Below, in pieces: positions 1 to 8,018 of a DNA stretch of 64,000 nt. The position numbers were made by a program, and so were the translations under genes. The notes under the pieces were generated by a model. It made no database searches. It was not told where the DNA came from and saw only the letters and a program-made list of their open reading frames with translations. The DNA comes from Actinophytocola sp036402745 (GTDB taxonomy: Bacteria > Actinomycetota > Actinomycetes > Mycobacteriales > Pseudonocardiaceae), in contig NZ_DASWSJ010000035.1 in assembly GCF_036402745.1 (NCBI RefSeq), positions 1-64,000 of the forward strand, read 5' to 3'. How positions within the stretch are numbered: position 1 is the first letter of the stretch; each line of letters begins with the position of its first letter.

Positions 1-536
1 GTCCGCCCCGGGCCGAGGACGTCGCGCTTGTCCGGGGTGAGGTCGAAGTGCGCGGGGTTGACGTCGAGCTCCACCCACTCGTCGATCGCGTCGAGGGCCA
101 TCTCGGGGGACACCTCGAACCCGACCCCGGCGGCGAGGGTCGCGTCGGCGCGGTGGACGAGGGTCTCGTGGGCGAACCGGCGGGCCCAGAACGCGGTGGT
201 GGCGTACTCGAACGGGGTCCACAGCGCGGCGTCGGGCCCGGCCGCGCGCAGGGTCTCGGCGAGCCTGCTGGCGCCGTCGAGGAGCCAGGCGGCGGGCAGG
301 TCGGCGGAGTCGTCGCCGTCGAGCTTGCGGACCTGGTCGTCGGGCCGGAACTCGGTCGCGCGGGTGCGGACGATCTCCTCTGCCCAGCGGTGCCCGCCAC
401 CGATGTGGCGCACGAGGTTCCCGAGGCTCCAGCCAGGGCAGGGCGGCACGGACGCGCGCAGGTCCGCGGTTCGCAGACCGCTCGTGAGCAGCTCGGTCTG
501 GGTGACGATCTCGGCGCAGTGGCGGTCGAAGTCCAT
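1..536 (-). CDS. DinB/maleylpyruvate isomerase family protein (3' end cut)
   Basis: A reverse-strand frame stays open from an ATG at 536 to the window edge, giving about 178 residues. The reading has the hallmarks of the TIGR03083/maleylpyruvate-isomerase N-terminal family: an N-terminal MDFDRHCAEI helix, then PGWSLGNLVRHIGGGHRWA, and later FWARRFAHETLVHRADA, whose spaced histidines are the expected metal ligands of the DinB four-helix bundle. Members are often mycothiol-dependent thiol transferases or isomerases, but the substrate cannot be read here. The hairpin at 581-610 separates it from the next reverse-strand gene, so it is probably its own transcript. The C-terminus lies outside the window. 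Confidence 0.75.
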   Translation of the reverse strand, partial: MDFDRHCAEIVTQTELLTSGLRTADLRASVPPCPGWSLGNLVRHIGGGHRWAEEIVRTRATEFRPDDQVRKLDGDDSADLPAAWLLDGASRLAETLRAAGPDAALWTPFEYATTAFWARRFAHETLVHRADATLAAGVGFEVSPEMALDAIDEWVELDVNPAHFDLTPDKRDVLGPGR

Positions 537-580
537 CGGTTTGTCTCCTCGCGGGCGGTGGTCCGTCCCGAGGAGTCGGA

Positions 581-610
581 GCCGGACGGCGCCTCTCGAC
601 ACCGTCCGGC
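581..610 (-). terminator. hairpin downstream of the 619-1410 gene
   Basis: GCCGGACGG (581-589) pairs perfectly with CCGTCCGGC (602-610) around a 12-nt loop. It begins 9 nt past the stop of the reverse-strand gene at 619. No U-tract follows, which is normal for terminators in high-GC actinobacteria. Confidence 0.55.
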
Positions 611-618
611 GGGCAGTC

Positions 619-1410
619 TCAGCTCGACGGTGGGAACGGGTTCGGCGGCACGCGGCGGCTGGTGGTGGGCGAGTGGTCGTCCTCCCCGCTGCTGCTGCTG
701 GTGGACGGCTGGCCGTGGGAGCGGTAGAGGCCGCAGACCTTCCAGTCGCCGTTCTCCTTGGCCACCGTCATGTCCCGCGATTCGCTCTTGTCGCCGTCGG
801 CGGTCTGGACGAGCGTGAACGTGGCGCCCTGGGACGTGGCCTCGTAGCTCCTCATCGTCAGGTCGAACTGCGGCGCCTTGCCCGGCGACGCGCTGTAGCT
901 CTTGGAGAAGTCGCGGGCGTCCGAGATCTCCTTGTCCAGCCGCCTGTAGTCGTCGGCGCAGGCCAGCGGACGCAGCGGCTGGAGGTCGATGTCCGCGAGG
1001 TCGGTGTTGAGGAGCGTCTTCAGCTTGCTCACGTATGTCTCGGCCACCGATCGGGGGTCCGAGCCGCCGCTGTCGCCGCTGGCCTTGTTGTCCTTGCTGA
1101 GCAAGAGGTACGCGCCGACCCCGCCACCGCCGACGACGAGGATCGCCACGATGATCAGGCTCGTGATGAGGCCGGTCCGCGGCTTCGACGGCGGCGGCCC
1201 CACCGGGAACCCGCCCTGTGGACCCGAGGCCCACGGCGTCTGCGGCGGATACGCGTCCGGACCGTACGGCCCCTGGTTGTAGGGGCCCTGGTTGTACGGC
1301 CCGCTGGGACCTTGCGGGCCGTAGGGACCTTGCGGCCCGTTGGGACCTTGCGGGCCGTAGGGACCTGGCTGCTGACCGTACGGGCCGGGTGGCTGTGGCG
1401 GATACGTCAT
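619..1410 (-). CDS. Pro/Gly/Gln-rich single-pass membrane protein, paralogue 1
   Basis: This 263-residue protein starts at ATG 1410, preceded by AGGGGGAG; the frame continues upstream but that part has no coding look. Order of parts: a cytosolic tail of about 85 residues made of PYGPQGP/PYNQGP repeats, one transmembrane helix (TGLITSLIIVAILVVGGGG), then an exported domain of about 130 residues. That domain holds one early Cys (PLACADDYR) and ends in a GDWKVCGLY motif, resembling the NTF2-like DUF4878 type. Four neighbours share this plan (2371-4991). It diverges from trmI. The function is unknown. The two Cys suggest a disulfide outside the membrane, and the tail looks like the low-complexity tails of actinobacterial envelope proteins. 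Confidence 0.8.
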   Translation of the reverse strand: MTYPPQPPGPYGQQPGPYGPQGPNGPQGPYGPQGPSGPYNQGPYNQGPYGPDAYPPQTPWASGPQGGFPVGPPPSKPRTGLITSLIIVAILVVGGGGVGAYLLLSKDNKASGDSGGSDPRSVAETYVSKLKTLLNTDLADIDLQPLRPLACADDYRRLDKEISDARDFSKSYSASPGKAPQFDLTMRSYEATSQGATFTLVQTADGDKSESRDMTVAKENGDWKVCGLYRSHGQPSTSSSSGEDDHSPTTSRRVPPNPFPPSS

Positions 1411-1532
1411 GGCTCCCCCTGATGAGCGCCCTGCGTGGCGCGGGTCAGAGTAGTGGTGGTACCCCCATTCGGCCTCGGCCGGGTCTCTGCGACGATCACC
1501 GGCACGCACACGGCGAGGACAGAGGGAGCAGG

Positions 1533-2366
1533 GTGGCCGAGGTCAGGGCGAGCGGTCCGTTTCGGGTGGGGGATCGGGTGCAGCTCACCGATCCGAAGGG
1601 CAGGCACTACACCCTCGTGCTGGCTCCCGGCGGGCAGTACCACACGCATCGCGGCGCGGTGTCCCACGACGACGTGCTCGGCAAGCCAGAGGGCTCGCTG
1701 GTCAGCTCCGTCGGCGGCACCTCCTACCTCGCGCTGCGCCCGCTGCTCGCCGACTACGTCCTCTCGATGCCGCGTGGCGCGCAGGTGATCTACCCGAAGG
1801 ACACCGGCCAGATCATCATGTGGGGCGACATCTTCCCGGGCGCCCGGGTGCTCGAGGCCGGCGCCGGCTCCGGCGCGCTCACCTGCTCGCTGCTGCGCGC
1901 GGTGGGGCCCGACGGCCGGGTGACCTCCTACGACGTGCGTGCCGACCACGCCGAGCACGCCGAGCGCAACGTCACCACGTTCTTCGGCGAGCGCCCGGAC
2001 AACTGGGACCTGCACGTGCGTGACCTGGCCGAGCACGAGGGCGAGGTCGACCGCGCGATCCTGGACATGCTCTCGCCGTGGGAGATGCTGCCGGTCGTCG
2101 CGCGGAGTGTGATCCCCGGCGGCGTGCTGGTGATCTACGTGGCAACCACCACCCAGCTGTCCCGGGTCACCGAGGCGCTGCGCGAGCAGCAGTGCTGGAC
2201 CGAGCCGCAGGCGTGGGAGACGCTCATGCGGCCCTGGCACGTGGTCGGGCTGGCGGTGCGCCCGGATCACCGGATGGTCGCGCACACCGCGTTCGTGCTG
2301 ACCGCCCGGCGCCTGGCCGAGGGCGTGGTGCCGCCCCGGTTGCAGCGCCGGGCTCAGCGGGGCTGA
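1533..2366 (+). CDS. trmI: tRNA (adenine-58-N1)-methyltransferase
   Basis: This 277-residue protein starts at GTG 1533, with AGAGGGAGCAGG just upstream; the open frame further 5' is antisense to the previous gene. It methylates N1 of A58 in the T-loop of tRNA using SAM, as a homotetramer in bacteria. An N-terminal beta domain (GPFRVGDRVQLTDPKGRHYT) precedes a Rossmann methyltransferase fold with the SAM loop EAGAGSG at residues 108-114, and then RAILDMLSPWEML. Length matches mycobacterial TrmI (about 280). Its position just before the proteasome locus is conserved in actinobacteria. Confidence 0.92.
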   Translation: MAEVRASGPFRVGDRVQLTDPKGRHYTLVLAPGGQYHTHRGAVSHDDVLGKPEGSLVSSVGGTSYLALRPLLADYVLSMPRGAQVIYPKDTGQIIMWGDIFPGARVLEAGAGSGALTCSLLRAVGPDGRVTSYDVRADHAEHAERNVTTFFGERPDNWDLHVRDLAEHEGEVDRAILDMLSPWEMLPVVARSVIPGGVLVIYVATTTQLSRVTEALREQQCWTEPQAWETLMRPWHVVGLAVRPDHRMVAHTAFVLTARRLAEGVVPPRLQRRAQRG

Positions 2367-2370
2367 CCGG

Positions 2371-2952
2371 TCAGGGCACGCACCAGCCGTCGCCGCGCTT
2401 CTCCAGCGGCAGCGGCACGACCGTCGGCTCGCTGCCGTCGATGGTCAGCTCGACCTGTGCGGTGGCCTTGTTGCCACTGATCTGCGGGTTCTCCACCAGG
2501 CGGGCGGTGGCGTCGGGCGGGAACTCCTCGACCGTGCCGACCGCGTTCGGGTCGCAGGCCAGCTGCTGCATCGCGGAGATGTCCCGGCTCTCGATCGCCG
2601 CGGCGGCGTGCTCGGCGACCGTGCGGGCGGCGGCCACGTTCTGGTCCGCGGGCGGCGGGACGGGAACGACCGTGCTCGGCTGCTTGCCGCCCGGCTCGGA
2701 CGTCGGCGCGGGGGAGCCGGGTGGCGCGGTGTCCGAGATCGTCGGCAGGTCCGGGTTGGCGTTGTCGCTCCCGTCGCCCGGCTTGACCAGCAGGTAGACC
2801 ACCAGGCCCACGACGGCGAGCACGACGACCGCGCCGACGACCGCGACGACGGCACCGCGCTTGCTGGCCTTATCCTCGGGCGGGTCCTGCTCGGGTAAGT
2901 CCTGCTTCGGTAAGTCCTGCTTAGGTAAGTCCTGGTTCGCGTCGTCGGTCAC
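2371..2952 (-). CDS. single-pass membrane protein, paralogue 2
   Basis: This 193-residue protein starts at GTG 2952, with GAGGG upstream. The cytosolic tail carries tandem QDLPK/QDLPE/QDPPE pentapeptides, visible in the DNA as repeated ggtaagtcctg units at 2895-2935. A hydrophobic helix (VVAVVGAVVVLAVVGLVVYLL) and an exported domain follow, with QLACDPNAV early and a terminal GDGWCVP. It stops 4 nt past the convergent trmI stop and starts 10 nt after the upstream paralogue, so it is the last gene of a reverse-strand run. Function unknown. Confidence 0.75.
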   Translation of the reverse strand: MTDDANQDLPKQDLPKQDLPEQDPPEDKASKRGAVVAVVGAVVVLAVVGLVVYLLVKPGDGSDNANPDLPTISDTAPPGSPAPTSEPGGKQPSTVVPVPPPADQNVAAARTVAEHAAAAIESRDISAMQQLACDPNAVGTVEEFPPDATARLVENPQISGNKATAQVELTIDGSEPTVVPLPLEKRGDGWCVP

Positions 2953-2962
2953 CGGACCGCCC

Positions 2963-3445
2963 TCAGATCGCCACGCACCAGCCGTTCTCCCTGTTCTCCA
3001 GCAACAACGCGGTCTCGCCGTCCCCGACGGTCACCTGCGCGGTGCCGACCGTTCCTTCCAGTACCTCGACCTTGCCCAGCCGGACGTCGCGTCCCCCGGT
3101 GACCGAGTACAGCGTCCCCGGGTCGGCCCGCTCGCAGGTGAGCGCGGTGGCCGCGGCCTTGTCCCGGGCGTTCACCGCGTCAACGTAGTCCCGCGCGGTC
3201 GCCTGGAGGTCGCCGGACCGGGCCGGGCCCTTGACGGCGGACGACGCGGCACCGGTGCCCGGGCCCGAGCCACCGGTGTCGTGCGACGCCGGTGGCGGCG
3301 ACCCGCCCGGGGCCTTCGGCGCGCTCGTACTTGTGGCCGGCGGCGGGCCGGCTCGCGGCTTGTCGTCCGGGCCGAACAGCAGCCAGCCGCCGAAGCCGAT
3401 GACACCGAGCACCAACAGCAAGGCCAGCAGCAGCACGGCGATCAT
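2963..3445 (-). CDS. single-pass membrane protein, paralogue 3
   Basis: About 160 residues from ATG 3445. The helix MIAVLLLALLLVLGVIGFGGWLLF starts at once, so the cytosolic tail is nearly absent. A strong GGAGG sits about 36 nt further upstream, and the in-frame extension LITDRPLVRRAG suggests that a CTG near 3480 or 3462 may be the true start. The exported domain contains ALTCERADPG and a terminal ENGWCVAI. The upstream paralogue ends at 3478, so the two are probably co-transcribed and perhaps translationally coupled. Function unknown. Confidence 0.7.
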   Translation of the reverse strand: MIAVLLLALLLVLGVIGFGGWLLFGPDDKPRAGPPPATSTSAPKAPGGSPPPASHDTGGSGPGTGAASSAVKGPARSGDLQATARDYVDAVNARDKAAATALTCERADPGTLYSVTGGRDVRLGKVEVLEGTVGTAQVTVGDGETALLLENRENGWCVAI

Positions 3446-3477
3446 GCCGGCGCGCCGGACCAGCGGTCGGTCGGTGA

Positions 3478-4155
3478 TCAGGCCTCCCCCTCACCACAGA
3501 ACCGCCACTGGCCGCCCTCCTCGACGATCTTGATGAAGATGCTCGGCTTCTCGGTCGTGCCGCCCTTGGACAGCTGGAGGTCGATGTTGGCGGTGGCGGT
3601 GTTGCCGTTGACGCTCGGCGAACCGCTGGCCGTGGCGGTGATGTCGTAGGGCGCGAGGGTGCTCTCGAGCTCGGAGGTGTCGGTGCCGTACTTGCTCTTG
3701 TAGGCCGCGCAGGCGGTGCTGACGACCTCGGTGAAGCTCTTGCTCTCGTAGGCGGCCATGTAGGCGTCGCGCACGTCGTCCGGCGTGTTGCTGGCGTTGC
3801 CGGACGTGCTGTCGCTGGAGGGGTCGCTGCTGGTCGAGTTGTCGTTCGACGGCGATGTCGTGGGGTCGTTCGACTTGGGTGCCTGGGTCTGGTTGTTGTT
3901 CTGCGCGGCGGGCTTGTCGTCCTTGTTGAGGACGACGAGCGCGACGCCACCGCCGCCGAGGACCAGCACCACGATGACGATGATCGCGACGATCATGCCG
4001 GTGTTGCGCTTCTTCGGGGGAGGCGGCGGAGGCGTGCCGTAGCTGCCGAGGCCCTGGTAGGAGGACTGGCCGCCGTAGGGCGGAGTCTGCGGGGGTTGCT
4101 GCTGGCCGTACGGGTCCTGCCCGTAGGGGCCTGGCTGCTGCGGTGGGTAGGTCAT
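3478..4155 (-). CDS. Pro/Gln-rich single-pass membrane protein, paralogue 4
   Basis: This 225-residue protein starts at ATG 4155 (MTYPPQQPGPYG...). The tail of about 45 residues is rich in Gln, Pro and Tyr. Next come KKRNTGMIVAIIVIVVLVLGGGG (membrane helix) and an Asn/Ser/Thr-rich linker that looks like an extracytoplasmic stalk. The last domain holds STACAAYKSKYG early and GGQWRFCGEGEA at the end. The N-terminus is nearly the same as that of the 619-1410 protein, which supports recent duplication. It heads the three-gene run that continues to 2371. Confidence 0.78.
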   Translation of the reverse strand: MTYPPQQPGPYGQDPYGQQQPPQTPPYGGQSSYQGLGSYGTPPPPPPKKRNTGMIVAIIVIVVLVLGGGGVALVVLNKDDKPAAQNNNQTQAPKSNDPTTSPSNDNSTSSDPSSDSTSGNASNTPDDVRDAYMAAYESKSFTEVVSTACAAYKSKYGTDTSELESTLAPYDITATASGSPSVNGNTATANIDLQLSKGGTTEKPSIFIKIVEEGGQWRFCGEGEA

Positions 4156-4258
4156 CTCGGCCGGGACTCCTTCAACATGTGTGCGAACACCTAGCTAGAC
4201 GGAGCCGTCGAACGACCCGTTCCCCTACGGAACGACATCGTATGGCCCCGTATGCGAG

Positions 4259-4289
4259 GATCGCCGCCGGGACGTGCCCGGCGGCGATC
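4259..4289 (-). terminator. strong hairpin after the 4311-4991 gene
   Basis: A perfect 13-bp stem, GATCGCCGCCGGG (4259-4271) with CCCGGCGGCGATC (4277-4289), and a 5-nt loop, lies 21 nt past the stop of the reverse-strand gene at 4311. Confidence 0.75.
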
Positions 4290-4310
4290 GTCATCGAGTT
4301 GTGGCGCCCG

Positions 4311-4991
4311 TCAGAGGTTGGGCTGCAGCTTGTCGATGCACCAGCTGCCGTTCTCGTTCTTCATCTTGAGCGTGGCGCTGATCTGGCTCATGCCCTGGGC
4401 CTCGGGCGGCAGGTTGCCACCGAGCTTGATGGTCACTTCCGCGCTGGCCGCGTTGTCGCTGTCCTTCTTGACCGCGCCGAGCTCGAAGCTGGCCGTGACG
4501 CCGTCCGGCAGGCCCATCTTGCTGACGTTGGCGACGTCCTTGCCGCTGGCGCTCCCGCCGCACGTGATCTTGGCCACGGCCTCGTAGTCCTGGTTGTTCA
4601 CCGCGTCCACGGCGGACTTGGCGACGCCTTCAGGACTGCTCGTGTCCGAGCCGCCGGACAGCACGATGATGAGGACGACGACGACGGCGACGACCACGAC
4701 ACCCCCGCCCGCGAGAATCCACGGCAAGGGGCTTTTCTTCTGCGGACCGTAACCATAACCACCCGGCTGGCCGTACGGCCCGGGCTGTCCATATTGCCCC
4801 GGTTGCCCGTATCCGCCGGGCTGCTGCGGCTGCGGTCCGGTCTGCGGGTAGCCGCCTTGCTGCGGATAGCCCCCCTGCTGCGGGTAACCGCCCTGCTGCG
4901 GATAGCCACCAGGCTGCTGACCAGGGCCTGGCTGCTGTCCGTAGCCGGGCTGTCCTCCCCAGGGACCTGGCTGCTGCGGCGGTTGCGACAT
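4311..4991 (-). CDS. Gln/Gly/Pro-rich single-pass membrane protein, paralogue 5
   Basis: This 226-residue protein starts at ATG 4991 after AGGAGAT; upstream in-frame sequence is non-coding. The tail of about 95 residues contains tandem GGYPQQ units (about 4850-4915) and GQPGPYGQPG units. The helix LPWILAGGGVVVVAVVVVLIIVL follows, then an exported domain with KITCGGSASG and a terminal NGSWCIDKLQPNL. It has the same architecture as the four proteins at 619-4155. It is divergent from mpa, sharing a 251-bp intergenic region. Function unknown. Confidence 0.78.
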   Translation of the reverse strand: MSQPPQQPGPWGGQPGYGQQPGPGQQPGGYPQQGGYPQQGGYPQQGGYPQTGPQPQQPGGYGQPGQYGQPGPYGQPGGYGYGPQKKSPLPWILAGGGVVVVAVVVVLIIVLSGGSDTSSPEGVAKSAVDAVNNQDYEAVAKITCGGSASGKDVANVSKMGLPDGVTASFELGAVKKDSDNAASAEVTIKLGGNLPPEAQGMSQISATLKMKNENGSWCIDKLQPNL

Positions 4992-5184
4992 CGGTACATC
5001 TCCTTGTTCACGGCGACCCCGTCGCCAAGTCTGGTGTGGACGCCGGCGTCCCGACGTCGCCCTCAACCTGACGCACCGTAGCGGGTCATCGGTTCCCCGA
5101 CTCGCTGAGATGGCCCAACCCACCGGCCGCGACCTCGGTTTCGGCGATGTGACGCGATGGTTCCGAGATGTGGATGCTCTTACT

Positions 5185-5207
5185 TTGTCGGTATGCACCG
5201 GTACCGT
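5185..5207 (+). promoter_or_regulatory. RecA-NDp-like (PafBC-type) promoter of mpa
   Basis: TTGTCGGTA (5185-5193), an 8-nt spacer, then TACCGT (5202-5207). The PafBC-dependent RecA-NDp consensus is TTGTCRGTG-N8-TANNNT, so the match is 8 of 9 upstream bases, exact spacing and a correct -10. Transcription would start near 5213, leaving a leader of about 30 nt that contains GGGAGGAGG. Confidence 0.6.
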
Positions 5208-5242
5208 GGGGGGTAGGAGAATTAGCGGGAGGAGGTGCCGAC

Positions 5243-7060
5243 ATGCAGCACGATCGTCCCGGTGGTCGGCCAGAGGAGGCCGACGAGCACGGCGCTGGAC
5301 CCGAGCCGGCTTCTGGGCATGAACCGTCGGAGACCGCCCAGATCCGGTTCCTCGAGGAGGAAGTAGCGCTGCTGCGCCGGAAGTTGACGGACTCGCCACG
5401 CCACGCGCGGCTGCTCGAGCAGCGGCTTGCCGAGGCGTCTGAGCGGGTCAGCCAGCTGACCGAGCGCAACGCCAAGCTTGTCGAGACGTTGCGCGAGGCG
5501 CGGAGCCAGCTACTGGCCCTGCGAGAGGAAGTGGATCGCCTGGCCCAGCCGCCCAGCGGCTACGGCGTCTTCCTGGCGGCTCACGAGGACAGCACGGTCG
5601 ACGTGTTCACCGCGGGCCGCAAGATGCGGGTCGCGGCGTCGCCTGCTGTCGAGGTGGACCAGTTACGCCGTGGTCAGTCGGTACGTCTCAACGAGGCACT
5701 GACCATCGTCGAGGCGGGTGAGTTCGAGCGGATCGGCGAGGTGTCGACGCTGCGCGAGCTGCTCGCGGAGGTCGAGGAGGGCGTGCCGCCGGCACGCGCG
5801 CTGGTCGTCGGGCACGCCGACGAGGAGCGCGTCGTGTGGCTCGCCGACCCGCTGCGGGAGGCCACGCTCAAGCCTGGCGACTCGCTGCTGGTCGACAGCA
5901 AGTCCGGGTACGCCTACGAGCGGGTGCCCAAGGCCGAGGTCGAGGATCTCGTGCTCGAAGAGGTCCCGGACGTGGATTACGCCGACATCGGTGGCCTGTT
6001 CCGGCAGATCGAGCAGATCCGTGACGCGGTCGAGCTGCCGTTCCTGCACGCCGAGCTGTTCCACGAGTACGAGCTGCGGCCACCCAAGGGCGTCCTGCTC
6101 TACGGCCCGCCCGGCTGCGGCAAGACGCTCATCGCCAAGGCGGTGGCCAACTCGCTCGCCAAGCAGGTGGCGGCCAGCAGGGGCGACGGCAACGCCAAGG
6201 ACGCCAAGTCGTACTTCCTCAACATCAAGGGCCCCGAGCTGCTCAACAAGTTCGTGGGCGAGACCGAGCGGCACATCCGGCTGATCTTCCAGCGCGCCCG
6301 GGAGAAGGCCTCGGAGGGCACGCCCGTCATCGTGTTCTTCGACGAGATGGACTCGATCTTCCGCACCCGAGGCAGCGGTGTGTCCTCGGACGTGGAGACC
6401 ACCATCGTCCCTCAGTTGCTCAGTGAGATCGACGGCGTCGAGGGACTCGAGAACGTCATCGTCATCGGTGCCTCCAACCGGGAGGACATGATCGACCCGG
6501 CGATCCTGCGCCCGGGCCGGCTCGACGTCAAGATCAAGATCGAGCGGCCGGACGCGGAGGCCGCCAAGGACATCTTCTCCAAGTACCTCACCAAGACCCT
6601 GCCGATCCACACCGAGGACCTGGCGGAGTTCGGCGGCGACCCGGCGGCCACCATCGAGGCGATGATCCAGCACACGGTCGAGCGGATGTACGAGGAGACC
6701 GAGGACAACCGCTTCCTGGAGGTCACCTACGCCAACGGCGACAAGGAGGTGCTCTACTTCCGCGACTTCAACTCCGGCGCCATGATCCAGAACATCGTGG
6801 ACCGGGCCAAGAAGGCGGCGATCAAGTCGGTGCTCGAGACCAAGCAGCCCGGCCTGCGCGTGCAGCACCTGCTGGACGCCATCGTCGACGAGTTCGCGGA
6901 GAACGAGGACCTGCCCAACACCACCAACCCGGACGACTGGGCACGCATCTCCGGCAAGAAGGGCGAGCGGATCGTCTACATCCGCACGCTCGTCACCGGC
7001 AAGAACCAGGAGTCCGGCCGGGCGATCGACACGGCCACCAACACGGGTCAGTACCTCTAG
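5243..7060 (+). CDS. mpa: proteasome-associated AAA ATPase Mpa/ARC
   Basis: This hexameric ring ATPase binds Pup on tagged proteins, unfolds them and feeds them into the 20S proteasome. The start ATG 5243 gives 605 residues (mycobacterial Mpa is 609) and follows GGGAGGAGG. Order of parts: a coiled coil at about 30-90 (heptads from IRFLEEEVALLRRKL), which captures Pup; tandem OB folds at about 95-235; the AAA module with Walker A GPPGCGKT near 288-295 and Walker B VIVFFDEMDS near 363; and a C-terminal GQYL, the gate-opening tail that docks into the proteasome. The aldo/keto reductase gene follows after 4 nt. The promoter suggests DNA-damage control. Confidence 0.97.
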   Translation: MQHDRPGGRPEEADEHGAGPEPASGHEPSETAQIRFLEEEVALLRRKLTDSPRHARLLEQRLAEASERVSQLTERNAKLVETLREARSQLLALREEVDRLAQPPSGYGVFLAAHEDSTVDVFTAGRKMRVAASPAVEVDQLRRGQSVRLNEALTIVEAGEFERIGEVSTLRELLAEVEEGVPPARALVVGHADEERVVWLADPLREATLKPGDSLLVDSKSGYAYERVPKAEVEDLVLEEVPDVDYADIGGLFRQIEQIRDAVELPFLHAELFHEYELRPPKGVLLYGPPGCGKTLIAKAVANSLAKQVAASRGDGNAKDAKSYFLNIKGPELLNKFVGETERHIRLIFQRAREKASEGTPVIVFFDEMDSIFRTRGSGVSSDVETTIVPQLLSEIDGVEGLENVIVIGASNREDMIDPAILRPGRLDVKIKIERPDAEAAKDIFSKYLTKTLPIHTEDLAEFGGDPAATIEAMIQHTVERMYEETEDNRFLEVTYANGDKEVLYFRDFNSGAMIQNIVDRAKKAAIKSVLETKQPGLRVQHLLDAIVDEFAENEDLPNTTNPDDWARISGKKGERIVYIRTLVTGKNQESGRAIDTATNTGQYL

Positions 7061-7064
7061 ACCC

Positions 7065-7994
7065 ATGGCTGTCCCGAGGGCGGCGGGCATCGAGCGACTT
7101 GGGCTCGGGCTCGCCGCCCTCGGCCGTCCGGCCTACCTCAACGTCGGCCGCGCCGAACTGCCCGCGGACCGCACGGTCGAGGCCATGCGGGCCGCCTCGT
7201 GGGACGTCCTCGACCAGGCCTACGCCGCTGGCGTGCGCTGGGTCGACGTGGCGCGCTCCTACGGGCTCGCGGAGGAGTTCCTGGCCGGCTGGCTCCGCGC
7301 CCGCGCGCCGGCCGACGTGACGGTGTCGAGCAAGTGGGGCTACACCTACGTGGGGGAGTGGCGCACGGACGCGCCGGTCCACGAGGTCAAGGAGCACTCG
7401 CTGGCCCGGTTCACCGAGCAGTGGGCGGAGAGCACGGCGCTGCTTGGCGCACACCTCGCGCTCTACCAGGTCCACTCGCTCACCGTCGACAGCCCGCTGT
7501 TCGACGACCTCCCGCTGCAGGACGCCCTCGCGGCGCTCCCGGTACGCGTGGGCTTCTCCACGTCCGGCCCCCGCCAGGCCGACGCGGTCCGCCGGGCGCT
7601 GGCCCTGGAGCGGCACGGGGTCCCGGTCTTCACCGCGGTGCAGTCGACCTGGAACGTGCTGGAGCCGTCGGTGGGCCCCGCGCTGGCAGAGGCGCACTCG
7701 ACGGGCGCTCACGTGCTGGTCAAGGAGGCGCTGGCCAACGGCCGCCTGGCGGTCTCGCCGCCGCGGCCCGTCGCGGACCTCGCCGCCCGGCACGGGGTGG
7801 GCCCGGACGCGGTCGCGCTGGCCGCCGTGCTGGCCCAGCCGTGGGCGGACACGGTGTTGCTGGGTCCCTCGGGTCCGCGGCAGCTGCGGAGCAATCTCGA
7901 CGCCCTGCGCGTGCCGGCGGTGACGCAGGTCACGGACCTGGCGGTGGATCCCGAGACCTACTGGAAGGATCGAGCCGCCCTTGCCTGGTCCTGA
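7065..7994 (+). CDS. aldo/keto reductase
   Basis: This 309-residue protein starts only 4 nt after the mpa stop, so it is probably co-transcribed with mpa. A TIM-barrel NAD(P)H oxidoreductase is indicated by the AKR catalytic tetrad in order: Asp and Tyr in WVDVARSYG, Lys in VSSKWGY, His in YQVHSL. An NADP-binding C-terminal part follows (GPSGPRQLRSNLDAL). The substrate is unknown. The gene sits between mpa and dop, where it has no known role in pupylation. It may be a passenger or a housekeeping enzyme. Confidence 0.85.
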   Translation: MAVPRAAGIERLGLGLAALGRPAYLNVGRAELPADRTVEAMRAASWDVLDQAYAAGVRWVDVARSYGLAEEFLAGWLRARAPADVTVSSKWGYTYVGEWRTDAPVHEVKEHSLARFTEQWAESTALLGAHLALYQVHSLTVDSPLFDDLPLQDALAALPVRVGFSTSGPRQADAVRRALALERHGVPVFTAVQSTWNVLEPSVGPALAEAHSTGAHVLVKEALANGRLAVSPPRPVADLAARHGVGPDAVALAAVLAQPWADTVLLGPSGPRQLRSNLDALRVPAVTQVTDLAVDPETYWKDRAALAWS

Positions 7995-8006
7995 CCGCTG
8001 TCCCCG

Positions 8007-8012
8007 TAGGGT
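8007..8012 (+). promoter_or_regulatory. -10 element of a probable leaderless dop transcript
   Basis: TAGGGT is followed by exactly 6 nt and then the dop ATG at 8019. There is no Shine-Dalgarno sequence. This spacing is the usual one for leaderless actinobacterial mRNAs. Confidence 0.5.
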
Positions 8013-8018
8013 GGTGAC

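Noticed and set aside
4850..4920. Possible CRISPR-like repeats
   Set aside because: The regular units are in-frame codons of the GGYPQQ tail; there are no unique spacers and no cas genes.
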